A DNA stretch of 64,000 nt, from NCBI RefSeq assembly GCF_004322755.1, contig NZ_CP036401.1:1116001-1180000 (forward strand), in the 5' to 3' direction. The position numbers and the translations under genes were made by a program. The notes beneath the pieces are model-generated. The model saw only the letters and a list, made by a program, of their open reading frames with translations. It ran no database searches and was not told where the DNA came from. Source of the stretch: Pseudoduganella albidiflava. Its GTDB lineage: Bacteria > Pseudomonadota > Gammaproteobacteria > Burkholderiales > Burkholderiaceae_D. This document shows positions 63,938 to 64,000 of the stretch, in pieces (positions within the stretch are counted from its first letter, which is position 1; each line of letters opens with the position of its first letter).

Positions 63938-64000
63938 ATGACCAAATTTGTCTTCGTCACTGGTGGCGTTGTGTCGTCCCTTGGTAAGGGGATTGCCGCC
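63938..64000 (+). CDS. pyrG: CTP synthase, N-terminal 21 codons (cut by the window edge)
   Basis: Translation from ATG 63938 gives MTKFVFVTGGVVSSLGKGIA, the invariant N-terminus of CTP synthase, including the P-loop-like GGVVSSLGKG that binds ATP. The rest lies outside the window. The enzyme aminates UTP to CTP using glutamine. Confidence 0.95.
   Translation, partial: MTKFVFVTGGVVSSLGKGIAA

Overview
The window looks like a chromosomal segment of a high-GC betaproteobacterium of the Oxalobacteraceae (Massilia / Pseudoduganella / Duganella group). This is inferred from the gene families, three PEP-CTERM surface proteins, an imuA-imuB plus dnaE2 SOS mutasome, a large chemotaxis block and dispersed GGGGTCAGACCCC-type palindromes. 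No species call is possible from sequence reading alone. No rRNA, tRNA, phage, insertion sequence or CRISPR array was recognised. Most of the window is ordinary chromosome; the accessory signal lies in surface-protein genes and in small intergenic repeats.

Layout. 0.2-2.7 kb: Entner-Doudoroff pair edd-eda with a HexR-like operator. 2.9-9.8 kb: a small membrane protein, then two large Gly/Ala-rich PEP-CTERM paralogs pointing at each other around a small membrane-protein gene. 10.2-22.7 kb: a chemotaxis block (short MCP, CheY, STAS protein, CheA, two MCPs with almost identical signalling modules, CheW, CheR, CheB), followed on the opposite strand by a response regulator, a CheC-type phosphatase and a PAS-GGDEF diguanylate cyclase. 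22.8-29.6 kb: rpiA, yggX, argA, hrpA. 29.7-34.4 kb: PRC-barrel protein, PHB-depolymerase-like esterase, the LexA-controlled imuA-imuB pair and an orphan small gene. 34.5-38.6 kb: a third PEP-CTERM protein, a decayed hydrolase fragment, a glycine-zipper protein, the intact hydrolase and a glutathione transferase. 38.7-41.9 kb: M61 peptidase and tandem hsp20 genes with SD-pairing leaders. 42.2-45.8 kb: an HtrA protease followed by a response regulator and histidine kinase. 46.1-49.4 kb: a CoaD-like/HD fusion gene, an AraC regulator and a glycosyltransferase. 49.5-58.4 kb: secreted unknowns, an HTH regulator divergent from a methyltransferase, a Sel1-repeat lipoprotein overlapping a 5'-nucleotidase/cyclic phosphodiesterase, and a TonB-dependent receptor. 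58.6-64 kb: LexA-controlled dnaE2, small genes, a second PRC-barrel protein and the first 21 codons of pyrG.

Themes. (1) The SOS mutagenesis genes are split into two loci about 25 kb apart, each with its own LexA box. (2) Envelope stress and heat genes cluster (hsp20 pair, HtrA with a two-component system, M61 peptidase). (3) Intergenic spaces are seeded with small palindromic elements of several related designs. The clearest is a pair of inversely oriented copies at 29.6 and 45.8 kb sharing the same ends, one of which carries a packed array of hairpins. (4) In-frame tandem repeats have expanded inside genes, most clearly four 36-bp units inside dnaE2.

The items most worth following are the multi-hairpin repeat element, the CoaD-HD fusion, the hsp20 leaders, the Gly-rich PEP-CTERM pair and the split mutasome.
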